NCBI GenBank assembly: GCA_015654715.1
Contig: JAATGK010000265.1
Location: forward strand, 1 to 10,119
DNA length: 10,119 bases
Reading direction: 5' to 3'
From: Alphaproteobacteria bacterium
Lineage (GTDB): Bacteria > Pseudomonadota > Alphaproteobacteria > Micropepsales > Micropepsaceae
The notes under the pieces were generated by a model. It saw nothing but the letters and a program-made list of their open reading frames with translations, searched no databases and was not told the origin of the DNA. Positions within the stretch are counted from its first letter, which is position 1, and the number at the start of each line of letters is the position of its first letter. The position numbers and the translations under genes were made by a program. Shown piece after piece: positions 1-6,108 of the stretch.

Positions 1-469
1 CGTCGCGCGGGCGAAATGGCGCGCCGTGCGGGACATTATAGCGGGCAGATATTTCGCTACGCCGTGGTGACGGGCCGGGCCGAACGCAACCCGACCGCCG
101 ACCTGAAGGGCGCACTCAAGCCGGTACGGCATGGCCACTTCGCGGCGCTTGAGCCGGAAGACCTGCCGGAGTTCCTGCACGCGCTCGGCCGGAATGATGC
201 CCGGCTTTATATCCTCACACGGCTTGCGATCCGGCTGATGCTGCTCACCTTCGTACGAACCGGAGAGCTCATCAACGCCACCTGGGACGAATTCAATTTC
301 GAAGAGGCAGAATGGTCGATCCCCGCGGAGCGCATGAAAATGCGCAAACCCCACATTGTTCCATTATCGAGGCAGTCGCTAGCAATCCTTCGCGAACTCC
401 AAGCGATGAACGCAAAGTATCAATGGGTGTTTGCCAGCCCGACCAAACCGCGCCGTCACATGAGCAACA
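1..469 (+). repeat. Long direct repeat, left copy (inside intact integrase)
   Basis: Bases 1-469 align with 9767-10119 in the same orientation, apart from a 117-bp stretch (49-165) missing from the right copy and one inserted base there. Long identical runs, such as the one around CTCATCAACGCCACCTGGGA, show recent common origin. The unit between the copies is about 9.77 kb. Confidence 0.85.
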
Positions 470-753
470 ACACGATCCTGAAAGCGCTGGAGCGCCTCGG
501 CTACAAGGGCCGGATGACCGGCCACGGCTTTCGCGCCCTGGCGATGACAACAATCAAGGAAAAGCTGAAGTATCCTCATGAAGTCGTAGATCGCCAACTC
601 GCGCATGCGCCGCGCAACAAGGTAGACGCGGCCTATGACCGGACCAAATACCTCGATGATCGCCGCAAGATGATGCAAGTCTGGGCGAATTATCTCGATG
701 ACATTGCCGATAGGGGCAAGGTGATCGTCGGGAATTTCAAGAAACCTGATTAG
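1..753 (+). CDS. P4-type tyrosine recombinase (integrase), 5' end outside the window
   Basis: This is the C-terminal part of a phage P4-family integrase, which cuts and rejoins att sites to insert or excise a genomic island. The frame is open from base 1, so the gene starts upstream and lacks its N-terminal arm-binding domain here; the ATG at 16 is internal. Numbering from that ATG, the catalytic set is visible: Arg81 (in RTGEL), His170 and Arg173 (HGFR), His197 (QLAH) and the nucleophile Tyr207 (AAYDR), followed by the KYLDDRRKMMQ and WANYLD tail typical of the P4 group. No frame damage is seen, so the catalytic domain looks functional. A decayed homologue in the same orientation starts at 9295. 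Downstream lies a gene-poor stretch and then a toxin-antitoxin pair, which fits an island end. Family assignment is secure; the att site it uses is not visible. Confidence 0.95.
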   Translation, partial: RRAGEMARRAGHYSGQIFRYAVVTGRAERNPTADLKGALKPVRHGHFAALEPEDLPEFLHALGRNDARLYILTRLAIRLMLLTFVRTGELINATWDEFNFEEAEWSIPAERMKMRKPHIVPLSRQSLAILRELQAMNAKYQWVFASPTKPRRHMSNNTILKALERLGYKGRMTGHGFRALAMTTIKEKLKYPHEVVDRQLAHAPRNKVDAAYDRTKYLDDRRKMMQVWANYLDDIADRGKVIVGNFKKPD

Positions 754-1181
754 CGTTGCGACATACGACAACTCAACTATACAAGTTTACCGTTGAGATC
801 GGAGCACCTAACGCGAGATGGCCGTGCATGGTGGCGAGTTCAGTTTATTGAGGAAAGTACTCAACGTGAATTTCCGCCGTGTGGCCGATATAGACGGCGC
901 GACGGCCGCTACGCTGAAGGGCGCGGGGTTTATGTCGCCATCCAGCCAGACGACCAGGAAGTCACCAGCGGCGATCTGGATCGCCATGGCACGCGTGCTG
1001 CTCAAGGTTGGCCCGCTTGGACGGATATTGCGCGAAAATCTCAGTCTGCGCCTGGAGGCCGAACCGCGCGTGCGAGTTGCTTTGGCTGCCAGGGGAAACG
1101 CCGGACACGTCGCCCTTCGCGCGACAACATGGATCGTTAGCGCACGAGCATAGAGCTGGTCGTTTCCTGCCGGAAACCCAC

Positions 1182-1258
1182 TACTGGACTTGGCCAATCT
1201 TGCAGCCCGGCGTTTTCTCCAGCGTGCCGCCGTTGTTGAGATAGCGGAAGAGGGACTT
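1182..1258 (-). pseudogene. Possible scrap of a tyrosine recombinase C-terminus
   Basis: Read on the minus strand, this piece encodes KSLFRYLNNGGTLEKTPG followed after a few codons by a stop. The YLNNGGTLE core resembles the segment just after the catalytic HxxR box of a family of site-specific recombinases, where a sequence like ITAYLxNGGTLE is common. The preceding HxxR box and the following His and Tyr residues are not recognisable, so at most this is a short remnant. The resemblance covers about a dozen residues and could be chance. Confidence 0.3.
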
Positions 1259-1283
1259 TTGGGGTTGGCGCCTCAGTCACGAG

Positions 1284-1300
1284 GTAGTAAGATTTGCTAC
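1284..1300. promoter_or_regulatory. Inverted repeat, likely autoregulatory operator of the parDE-type operon
   Basis: GTAGTAA and TTGCTAC form 7-bp arms with one mismatch around a 3-bp spacer, ending 21 bp before the antitoxin start codon. ParD-type antitoxins usually repress their own operon by binding palindromes at this position through the ribbon-helix-helix fold. The assignment rests on position and symmetry only. A GGAGG ribosome binding site follows at 1313-1317, four bases before the ATG. Confidence 0.5.
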
Positions 1301-1321
1301 TTCTTGACCCCTGGAGGCATC

Positions 1322-1612
1322 ATGCCCGAGATTCAAAAAATCAGTGTTGCCCTGACTGGCGAACAAATTTCCTCCCTCAAGGCCGCGGTGGAAACCGGCG
1401 AGTACGCCACCACGAGCGAGATCGTCCGGGAGGCTCTTCGGGATTGGCAATTCAAACGCGGAATGCGGCAGGAAGAGCTTCGGCATTTGCGCGATGCTTG
1501 GAACGTGGGCAAAGCCAGCGGTCCGGCGTCGCCGCTTTCTTTTGACGAACTGCGGGCCGAAGGTAAGCGACGGCTGAAACAAGTTGCCGGGGCCGCGAAA
1601 AATGAAAGCTAA
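1322..1612 (+). CDS. parD: ParD-like type II antitoxin (ribbon-helix-helix)
   Basis: This 96-residue protein is a CopG/ParD-family antitoxin that should bind and neutralise the ParE-like toxin encoded next to it and repress the shared operon. The N-terminus (about residues 5-45) has the ribbon-helix-helix pattern: a beta strand around KISVALT, then two helices including SSLKAAVETGEYATTSEIVREALRDW split by a Gly turn, with the conserved TTSEIVREALR helix. The C-terminal half is polar and probably the toxin-binding tail. The ATG at 1322 is chosen because GGAGG lies four bases upstream and the protein then starts in the usual family position; the frame stays open back to 1190 but that extension has no family features. 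Its last 11 bases overlap the toxin gene, which indicates translational coupling. Confidence 0.9.
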   Translation: MPEIQKISVALTGEQISSLKAAVETGEYATTSEIVREALRDWQFKRGMRQEELRHLRDAWNVGKASGPASPLSFDELRAEGKRRLKQVAGAAKNES

Positions 1613-1913
1613 GGTTCTCTGGTCCCCACAGGCCCGAGAAGACCTTCTGGACATCTATCTGACCATAGGCCTCGACAATCCCAGCGCCGCCGAGCGGTTT
1701 GTAAATCTCATCGAGGTTCAGGCTGCATTGCTCGCGGATCACCCGAGGCTTGGCCCGCGCCGCCCGGAAATCCTGCCAACAACCCGTGTGCTGATCGAAA
1801 GGCCATACCTTATTCTTTATGAGACGCACTCCAATACGGACGACGCGCCAGTTGATGTCGTTGAAATCGTGCGTGTGATTGACGGGCGGCGCGACCTGAC
1901 GGCCCTGTTTTGA
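1602..1913 (+). CDS. parE: ParE/RelE-like type II toxin
   Basis: This 103-residue protein is a ParE/RelE-superfamily toxin. ParE members poison DNA gyrase and RelE members cleave mRNA; the sequence looks closer to ParE but the target cannot be settled here. Seen features: the start VLWSPQAREDLLDIY (strand then long helix), the central DNPSAAERFVNLIE helix, the HPRLGPRRPE turn, the RVLIERPYLILYE strand pair, and the C-terminal VEIVRVIDGRRD motif, all in family order and at full length. The ATG at 1602 lies inside the end of the antitoxin gene in a different frame (11-base overlap), typical of antitoxin-first pairs. No damage is visible, so the pair is probably active and may stabilise the surrounding island. 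Confidence 0.9.
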   Translation: MKAKVLWSPQAREDLLDIYLTIGLDNPSAAERFVNLIEVQAALLADHPRLGPRRPEILPTTRVLIERPYLILYETHSNTDDAPVDVVEIVRVIDGRRDLTALF

Positions 1914-1998
1914 TTTCTAAACTCACATGAGGGCGGCATCGCAGGAACTTCCCAAAATCCTACGCTAAGGCTACTTTCTCTTTTCTCGTAGTCGTGCC
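1914..1998. other. Convergent intergenic spacer
   Basis: This 85-bp gap separates the end of the toxin gene (+) from the end of the SDR gene (-). Both genes end here, so terminators are expected, but no strong GC-rich stem with a T-run was found; the best candidate is a weak CTAC/GTAG pairing around a pyrimidine-rich loop near 1970-1992. Confidence 0.4.
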
Positions 1999-2901
1999 TC
2001 ACGCGGTGGCGCTGGAAAGAAACGCGCGTGTCTCCGCCACCACGCGATCCTGAAACGCATGGTCATGCACGAGCGACGAGCCCCTCATCGTCTGACCGTT
2101 GTGGTCGTAATATGTGCCGGTCCCAATCGATGTATCGATCACGATCTGCGTGATGACACGCGCCGCGCGCTCGGGCGTACTTCTATATCGGTTGAAGGGC
2201 GGCAGCCGGGTGATGATTTGGCCAAACACAAAGCGGAGGAGACCATTTGCACCGCCAAGTCCTGTTGCCGGATTGATGCCCGGCTCGACGGCGTTGATGC
2301 GCAGCCTCGGCAACGCTCTGGAAAGGGCCAGCGCGGCAGCAAGGTTACATTGCTTGGAGGTCGCGTAAGCATCCATGCCTGGGATTTTGGATCCAGGCTG
2401 TTGCCATTCGCCGCGTGCGCTGGCCTCTGCCGAGATATAGCGGCCGCCGCGCAGCCCCATGACTTTGACAGTCGGCCGCTCCGGGTCCTCGACTCCTGAA
2501 GCGACAAAGACAACGTTCGCCCCATCCGGAAGATAGGGCACAAGCGCCTCCGTGAACGCGAACGGACCAAGATGATTGGTCGCGAAAGTCATGTCCCAAC
2601 CCAATGCGTTTTGGCTCGCCTTGGTGAGCATGACGCCAGCGTTGTTGAGCAGACCCGTAATCGGCAGGTCGAGAGCGATGATCTCCTGCGTGGCGCGACG
2701 AACACTCGCCGGATCGGAAAGATCGCAGACGACCGACAAAGCCTGCCGTCCTCTGCGCTCGATTTGTGTTTGCACCCCTTCGAGCTTGCCGCGATCTCGG
2801 CCGACGAGGATCACCAATGCGTGCTCGGAGAGATCGATCGCCGCGCAGAACCCTATGCCCGAGGTAGGTCCTGTAACGATGTAAGTGTTGGACGAAGCCA
2901 C
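1999..2901 (-). CDS. Short-chain dehydrogenase/reductase (SDR), NAD(P)-dependent
   Basis: This 300-residue cytoplasmic oxidoreductase belongs to the SDR superfamily, in the branch resembling retinol dehydrogenase/WW-domain oxidoreductases; the substrate cannot be inferred. The Rossmann nucleotide-binding motif TGPTSGIG is at residues 10-17, the acidic residue of CDLSD at 60, NNAG at 86-89, the structural Asn at 109 (NHLGPF), the catalytic Ser around 135, and YATSK (catalytic Tyr179, Lys183) at 179-183. All key residues are present and length is normal. Translation starts at a GTG (2901-2899) preceded by a perfect GGAGG four bases upstream. It lies 44 bp downstream of a TetR-family gene on the same strand, with an operator-like palindrome in the gap, so it is the likely target of that regulator. 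The TetR-SDR pairing suggests an inducible detoxification or metabolic function. Confidence 0.93.
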   Translation of the reverse strand: MASSNTYIVTGPTSGIGFCAAIDLSEHALVILVGRDRGKLEGVQTQIERRGRQALSVVCDLSDPASVRRATQEIIALDLPITGLLNNAGVMLTKASQNALGWDMTFATNHLGPFAFTEALVPYLPDGANVVFVASGVEDPERPTVKVMGLRGGRYISAEASARGEWQQPGSKIPGMDAYATSKQCNLAAALALSRALPRLRINAVEPGINPATGLGGANGLLRFVFGQIITRLPPFNRYRSTPERAARVITQIVIDTSIGTGTYYDHNGQTMRGSSLVHDHAFQDRVVAETRAFLSSATA

Positions 2902-2912
2902 GATACCTCCAA

Positions 2913-2930
2913 TGTCTGATTAGTCAGTCA
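2913..2930. promoter_or_regulatory. Operator-like palindrome before the SDR gene
   Basis: TGTCTGA and TCAGTCA form an imperfect palindrome (6 of 7 positions) around TTAG, ending 12 bp before the GTG start of the SDR and directly upstream of its GGAGG. The stretch TGATTAGTCAGTCA (2917-2930) recurs with one change upstream of the TetR gene at 3550-3563. TetR-family repressors commonly bind such sites, so this is the best candidate site for control of the SDR. Confidence 0.6.
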
Positions 2931-2945
2931 TTAATGCGCAAAATT

Positions 2946-3512
2946 TTAGACGATCATGCGCCACAGCGCTTCGAAGCCCGCGCGGTTGTGCGAGTCGGCA
3001 TTCGCGGGGTCCTGAAGGATGAATTCGACCGTTGCGTCCGCCACGCCATTCATCAAGCCTGCGACGAGCCCAAGCGGTGCGGCGCTCATCGGGCCATTTT
3101 CGCGACTCCGCTCAAGAATCTTGGCGGCACCGGCCATGGCTCGGCGGCCGATTTCTCTACTCTTTGCCGTTATCTCGTCTGAAACGGCGAGCTGCGCGAG
3201 CGTTCGGCGCTTGTCCTGGTCAGCTGTCGCCCAGCGAAGCCAGCCGGACCACATGCTGGCCATCTGGTGACGGATATCCTTGTCGGTCGGAACCCCGTCC
3301 AACGCGGCGGAGGCCATCTCCGTTTTCAGCTCAACGTAAAGTTCATTGAGCAAGTCCGCCTTGGTTTCGAAGTAGGTGAACAGCGAGCCGTTGGAGACGC
3401 CAGCCTCCTTCGCGATCAGCGACGTCGGCGCGCCGAGCCCGTGAAAGGCAATCACACGAGTAGCCGCTGCCATAATCGCGTTTCGCCTTTCCTCGCTTCT
3501 AGGTCTTGCCAT
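2946..3512 (-). CDS. TetR/AcrR-family transcriptional regulator
   Basis: This 188-residue protein is a TetR-family one-component regulator, normally a dimeric repressor released from DNA by a small ligand. The N-terminal DNA-binding domain is clear: RRNAIMAAATRVIAFHGL (helix 1) and the helix-turn-helix at about residues 30-49, with TSLIAKEAGVSNGSLFTYF and then the family-typical KADLLNELY. The C-terminal ligand domain is divergent, as usual, so no ligand can be named. I chose the ATG at 3512 (MARPRSEERR) because GGGAAG lies seven bases upstream; an in-frame ATG five codons earlier (3527) has a ribosome site only two bases away and is less likely. The SDR gene follows 44 bp downstream. A shared motif in front of both genes suggests that the regulator controls itself and the SDR. 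Confidence 0.93.
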   Translation of the reverse strand: MARPRSEERRNAIMAAATRVIAFHGLGAPTSLIAKEAGVSNGSLFTYFETKADLLNELYVELKTEMASAALDGVPTDKDIRHQMASMWSGWLRWATADQDKRRTLAQLAVSDEITAKSREIGRRAMAGAAKILERSRENGPMSAAPLGLVAGLMNGVADATVEFILQDPANADSHNRAGFEALWRMIV

Positions 3513-3549
3513 GCCAAAACTTCCCATTGCTCCAAACCATATAGAAGAG

Positions 3550-3563
3550 TGTTTAGTCAGTCA
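3550..3563. promoter_or_regulatory. Second copy of the operator-like motif, before the TetR gene
   Basis: TGTTTAGTCAGTCA matches 13 of 14 bases of the motif in front of the SDR gene, in the same orientation relative to transcription, and lies 38-51 bp upstream of the TetR start, a usual promoter position. The second palindrome arm is poorly preserved here. This points to autoregulation by the TetR-family protein. Confidence 0.6.
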
Positions 3564-3674
3564 AATATCTTTCAATACGCTCTGCGATCAGCGCCGCCCG
3601 ATTTGGCAGAACTAAGAACTGAAAACGGTGGGGACGACCTGAGCTGTCAAATTGCATCCAAACGTGACCCCGGT

Positions 3675-3710
3675 ATCGCTTGCAATAATGGCTCTGACGC
3701 ACATTTGATG
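3675..3710. repeat. Left terminal inverted repeat of the ISL3 element
   Basis: It pairs with 5323-5358 at 34 of 36 bases; the two mismatches are at 3699 and 3702. It sits just beyond the transposase stop codon. Confidence 0.85.
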
Positions 3711-3719
3711 ATGCTCGTT

Positions 3720-5278
3720 TCAAGCAGCACCGATGACGCGGGCTTGGAGAAGATCGAGCTTGCCACGGCCGTACATCTGTCGCTTTACGAGCTTGAGCTT
3801 GGTGATCTGGCCTTCCGTCTGTCCGTTGGACCAGTGTGAAGTGATGGCGGCGCTGACGGCGCCCTGATCCTTAACGACGCCGTTGGCGAACGAGGCGACC
3901 AAGCTTGACCGGGCGCGCTCCAGCCAGGGTTCGAGATCGGCCAGAGACTTCTTGCGGATCATGGCCTGGAAGGCGGCGATGATTTCCCGCGCCTCTACGA
4001 GTAGCGGCACGCCGCCCTCAATTGCCGCGACCGTGATCGTCTCGGATTTGGTGAGGTTGTCGCGCCCGAAGGTCATGAGCCGTGCGACGGTCCGCGCCGA
4101 GGGTGCCCGGCTGAGACTGTTGCCATCGGTTTTTCGGCTTTCCGCCGGCGCGTCGCCCATTCGCTGACGACCCGAAGGGAGCCACGGAACCCGTGCTGTC
4201 TGAGGCGCCGCCATAGCTCTGACCCGTTGTGCTGGCCTGCGGCCCACTGCTCATCCAGCCATTGCAGATAGATCTCGAGAGAACTCTCCCTGACGCGGAA
4301 GATGTCGGAGCGTTGACCACGCAACACCTTGCGGACCAGTCCACGGCTGTATCCGGTGCGACGGACGATCTCTTTGATATTGGCTCCATTCTTGGCCAAT
4401 CCGAGGATGGCGTCGTTGGTCTCTTCCCGCCGCAGGTACCCTTCGTATTGGAGGCGCTCAGCCGAAGAGAGCAGCTTGGGATTGATTGTTGCCGCGCCGA
4501 TGGCGGCACGGACCTGGCGCATGGATTTGCGCATCGCATCGAGGAAGGCGTGGCTAGCGTTCTCCATCAAATGCCAGCGGTCGGCGACCTGGACCGCATT
4601 TGGCAGCGCCTTCGCCGCCGCCACAGCGTAGCCGCCGCCGCGGTCCCGCGAAACGATGGCAATCTGCGGCTGCTCTGACAGCCAAGCCTGGGCTGTCGCC
4701 GGCTCGCGATCCGGCAGTAAAGCAATTGTTTTGCGTCGCTCCAGATCACACAGGATCGTGCCGTAGCGCTGGTTACGCCGCCACGCCCAGTCGTCGATCC
4801 CCACAACGGTCGGCGGAACAAAGCGCGGGCTCCCGCGTCGCCGAACAGCACGCAGGAGGGTGTCGTTGCTCACCGGCAACATCAATCTGCTGGCAAAACT
4901 CGCCGCCGGGCGGCCACCCAGAGCGAGCCCAAGGTGATAGACGATATGCTCGAGCCGGATAGTCCGCCGGCCCCACGGCGCCAGCACGTCCTTGTCAAAC
5001 CGTCCGGTGAAGATGCGCTGCCCACAAAGGACGCCATCACAGCGAAAGCGCCGCGCCACGACGATCAGCCTTACCGGTCGGCCGGCCACCGGCAGGTCCA
5101 GAAGGTGGCGATGGTATCGGCTGTGGACCCGCTCCGAAATGCTTCCGCATCTCGGACACGCGCTGACTTTGCCAGCATAGTGGACAGTGATCAGCACGCC
5201 GGTGTCGCCGAAAACCGCGCTCTCCACCACAAATCCCCGCGGCACCAGCGTCGAAGGCCGAAAACCTTGCTGCTGCAT
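3720..5278 (-). pseudogene. ISL3-family transposase, interrupted by a frameshift
   Basis: This is a DDE-type ISL3-family transposase, split into two frames. The first frame (5278-4073) carries the N-terminal zinc-binding region (CPRCG at residues 41-45, later paired cysteines), the conserved GIDDWAWR with the first catalytic Asp, and the SRDR and VADRWHL region around the second Asp. The second frame (about 4129-3720) carries HWSNGQTEGQITKLK with the expected catalytic Glu, then VKRQMYGRGKLDLLQAR. The switch lies at a five-base T-run on the + strand (4130-4134): adding one base joins EK to TDGNSLSRAPSART, the usual continuation, and restores a 519-residue protein. As read, the first frame ends after 401 residues and lacks the Glu, so the enzyme should be inactive unless the ribosome shifts frame or the base was missed in sequencing. 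The start codon lies in a strong hairpin. Confidence 0.9.
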
Positions 5279-5312
5279 GGCATTGATTCCCTCAGAACCA
5301 ATGCCATGCAGC
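5272..5312 (-). promoter_or_regulatory. 14-bp hairpin covering the transposase start codon
   Basis: GCTGCATGGCATTG and CAATGCCATGCAGC are perfect 14-bp arms around a 13-base loop. On the transposase mRNA the start codon (5278-5276) lies inside the stem and the GAGGG Shine-Dalgarno sequence lies in the loop. Such a structure would restrict initiation, a known way for insertion sequences to limit transposition, especially on transcripts entering from outside. The function is inferred; the symmetry is directly visible. Confidence 0.65.
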
Positions 5313-5322
5313 GACCAAACTG

Positions 5323-5358
5323 CATCAAATCTGAGTCAGAGCCATTATTGCAAGCGAT
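5323..5358. repeat. Right terminal inverted repeat of the ISL3 element
   Basis: Reverse complement of 3675-3710 with two mismatches; it lies upstream of the transposase start, with the start-codon hairpin 10 bp inside it. Confidence 0.85.
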
Positions 5359-5451
5359 TTCACACGCCAGCTAGGCCAAAGTTCCAGATTGATTCTCCCG
5401 TCGCCGATCATGGCACGTAACCAAGCGCTTTCCGAGAGCTTCCAACAGGAG

Positions 5452-5466
5452 CGTCTACTATAGACG
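5452..5466. promoter_or_regulatory. Perfect palindrome, operator-like
   Basis: CGTCTA and TAGACG flank CTA with no mismatch. It lies between the IS end and the truncated SDR remnant. It may be the operator of a lost regulator or promoter that once drove the SDR. No matching site was seen elsewhere in the window. Confidence 0.35.
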
Positions 5467-5543
5467 AGAATTCCCCGGTAATTCGCCTATTCCCTGGATA
5501 TTTGGAGACACCACTGAGGGTATCGTGGCGTTGAGGCAAGAAC

Positions 5544-5960
5544 GTGTCGGATTTCGCGACCTCCAGCGGCTCGTTCCTCAGCCCCCGCATTCATCGTGCG
5601 GACGGGCCTCGGGTCCTGCCGCCGTATTTTGCCGCCAAGGCCGCGAGGGATGCCCTTGCCGTCTCCTATTCCACCGAACTCGCACGCTGGGGTATCGCGA
5701 CCACCATCATGGTACTTGGTGCTTTCACCAAGGGCACAAACCACTTCGCCCATTCCGGCAAGCCCCCCGATGAAGCCCGGGCGGCAGCGTATGAAACCGG
5801 GCCTTATGCCGGCGTCACCGATCAAGCGCTGAAGGACCTCGCTAGCCTCGAACCCGCCGATGCCGATCCGGCCGAAGTGGCCCGCCAGATCGTTCGCGTG
5901 GTGGACATCTGCACACCGGTCGCCAATCAAATTGGCATACCGATTTCTATTGTCGTTTAA
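5544..5960 (+). pseudogene. 5'-truncated short-chain dehydrogenase remnant
   Basis: This 138-codon frame encodes only the second half of an SDR. The catalytic YFAAK (YxxxK) is at residues 28-32, followed by the well-preserved ALAVSYSTELARWGIATTI, the GAFTKGTNHFAHSGKP loop and DPAEVARQIVRVVD. The Rossmann motif TGxxxGIG, NNAG and the catalytic Ser region are absent, and the frame is closed by a TGA 10 bases before the only plausible start, a GTG at 5544. The last 17 residues after VVD do not look like the family's usual C-terminus, so the 3' end is probably rearranged too. The product could not bind cofactor and is best read as a relic. It is unrelated in detail to the intact SDR at 1999-2901. 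The longer frame on the opposite strand is a shadow. Confidence 0.75.
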
Positions 5961-6032
5961 ACTTGCTCGGATTAGCGCTTCTGGACGGCGATGCCCCGGG
6001 CCAAGGCCCTGGCCTTTCATGTGCCTCGACGT

Positions 6033-6062
6033 TAATAAATGAAATGGCGTTTTACTTTATTA
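6033..6062. promoter_or_regulatory. AT-rich palindrome upstream of the Fic gene
   Basis: TAATAAA and TTTATTA are perfect 7-bp arms around a 16-bp core that continues the symmetry in part (AAA/TTT). It stands out in GC-rich surroundings and lies 47 bp before the preferred Fic start, where a promoter or operator is expected. A regulatory role is inferred from position and composition only. Confidence 0.4.
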
Positions 6063-6108
6063 GTGTGCCATGCTATTAAGGGCTCTGGCGAACGCAGAGG
6101 GAACATCT

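Larger units (their letters stand above)
754..1321. other. Gene-poor stretch between integrase and toxin-antitoxin pair
   Basis: No convincing gene was found in these 568 bases. Several overlapping open frames of 78 to 129 codons exist on both strands between about 793 and 1197. None shows a recognised motif or a good ribosome binding site, and they shadow one another as expected in GC-rich DNA. The only hint of past coding is a short recombinase-like peptide on the minus strand near 1185-1258, listed separately. The last 40 bases hold the likely control region of the toxin-antitoxin operon. The stretch is probably decayed island DNA. Confidence 0.5.
3675..5358 (-). mobile_element. ISL3-family insertion sequence with 36-bp terminal inverted repeats
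   Basis: A single transposase gene on the minus strand is bounded by inverted repeats at 3675-3710 and 5323-5358 that match at 34 of 36 positions. The inner core begins GGCTCTGAC, and the outer 15 bp (starting ATCGCTTGC) are perfect. The total of about 1.68 kb is normal for ISL3 elements. ISL3 insertions usually create 8-bp target duplications, but the flanks at 3667-3674 and 5359-5366 do not match, so the element may have recombined with another copy or lost its duplication. The transposase carries a one-base frameshift, so this copy probably cannot move by itself. Confidence 0.88.

Noticed and set aside
793..1197. Overlapping 111 to 129-codon frames on both strands
   Set aside because: No motifs, no good ribosome binding sites, and mutually overlapping frames; none is better than the others.
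1190..1321. Upstream extension of the antitoxin frame
   Set aside because: The internal ATG at 1322 has a GGAGG site and gives the standard family N-terminus; the extension covers the operator-like palindrome.
3641..3672. GCATCCAAACGTGACCCC near the IS left flank, reminiscent of IS21-type end repeats
   Set aside because: The resemblance is from memory and short; no IS21 gene or second end is visible in the window.
3267..3839. 190-codon + strand frame crossing the TetR gene start and the IS left end
   Set aside because: It is antisense to the regulator and runs through an IS boundary; its product resembles nothing known.
3682..5350. GCAATAAT and ATTATTGC next to the IS core as an 8-bp target duplication
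   Set aside because: They are inverted rather than direct copies and continue as a longer inverted repeat, so they belong to the terminal repeats.
5487..6020. 177-codon open frame on the minus strand
   Set aside because: It is antisense to a + strand frame with clear SDR motifs (YFAAK, GAFTKGTNHFAHSG), and its own product has no recognisable motif.
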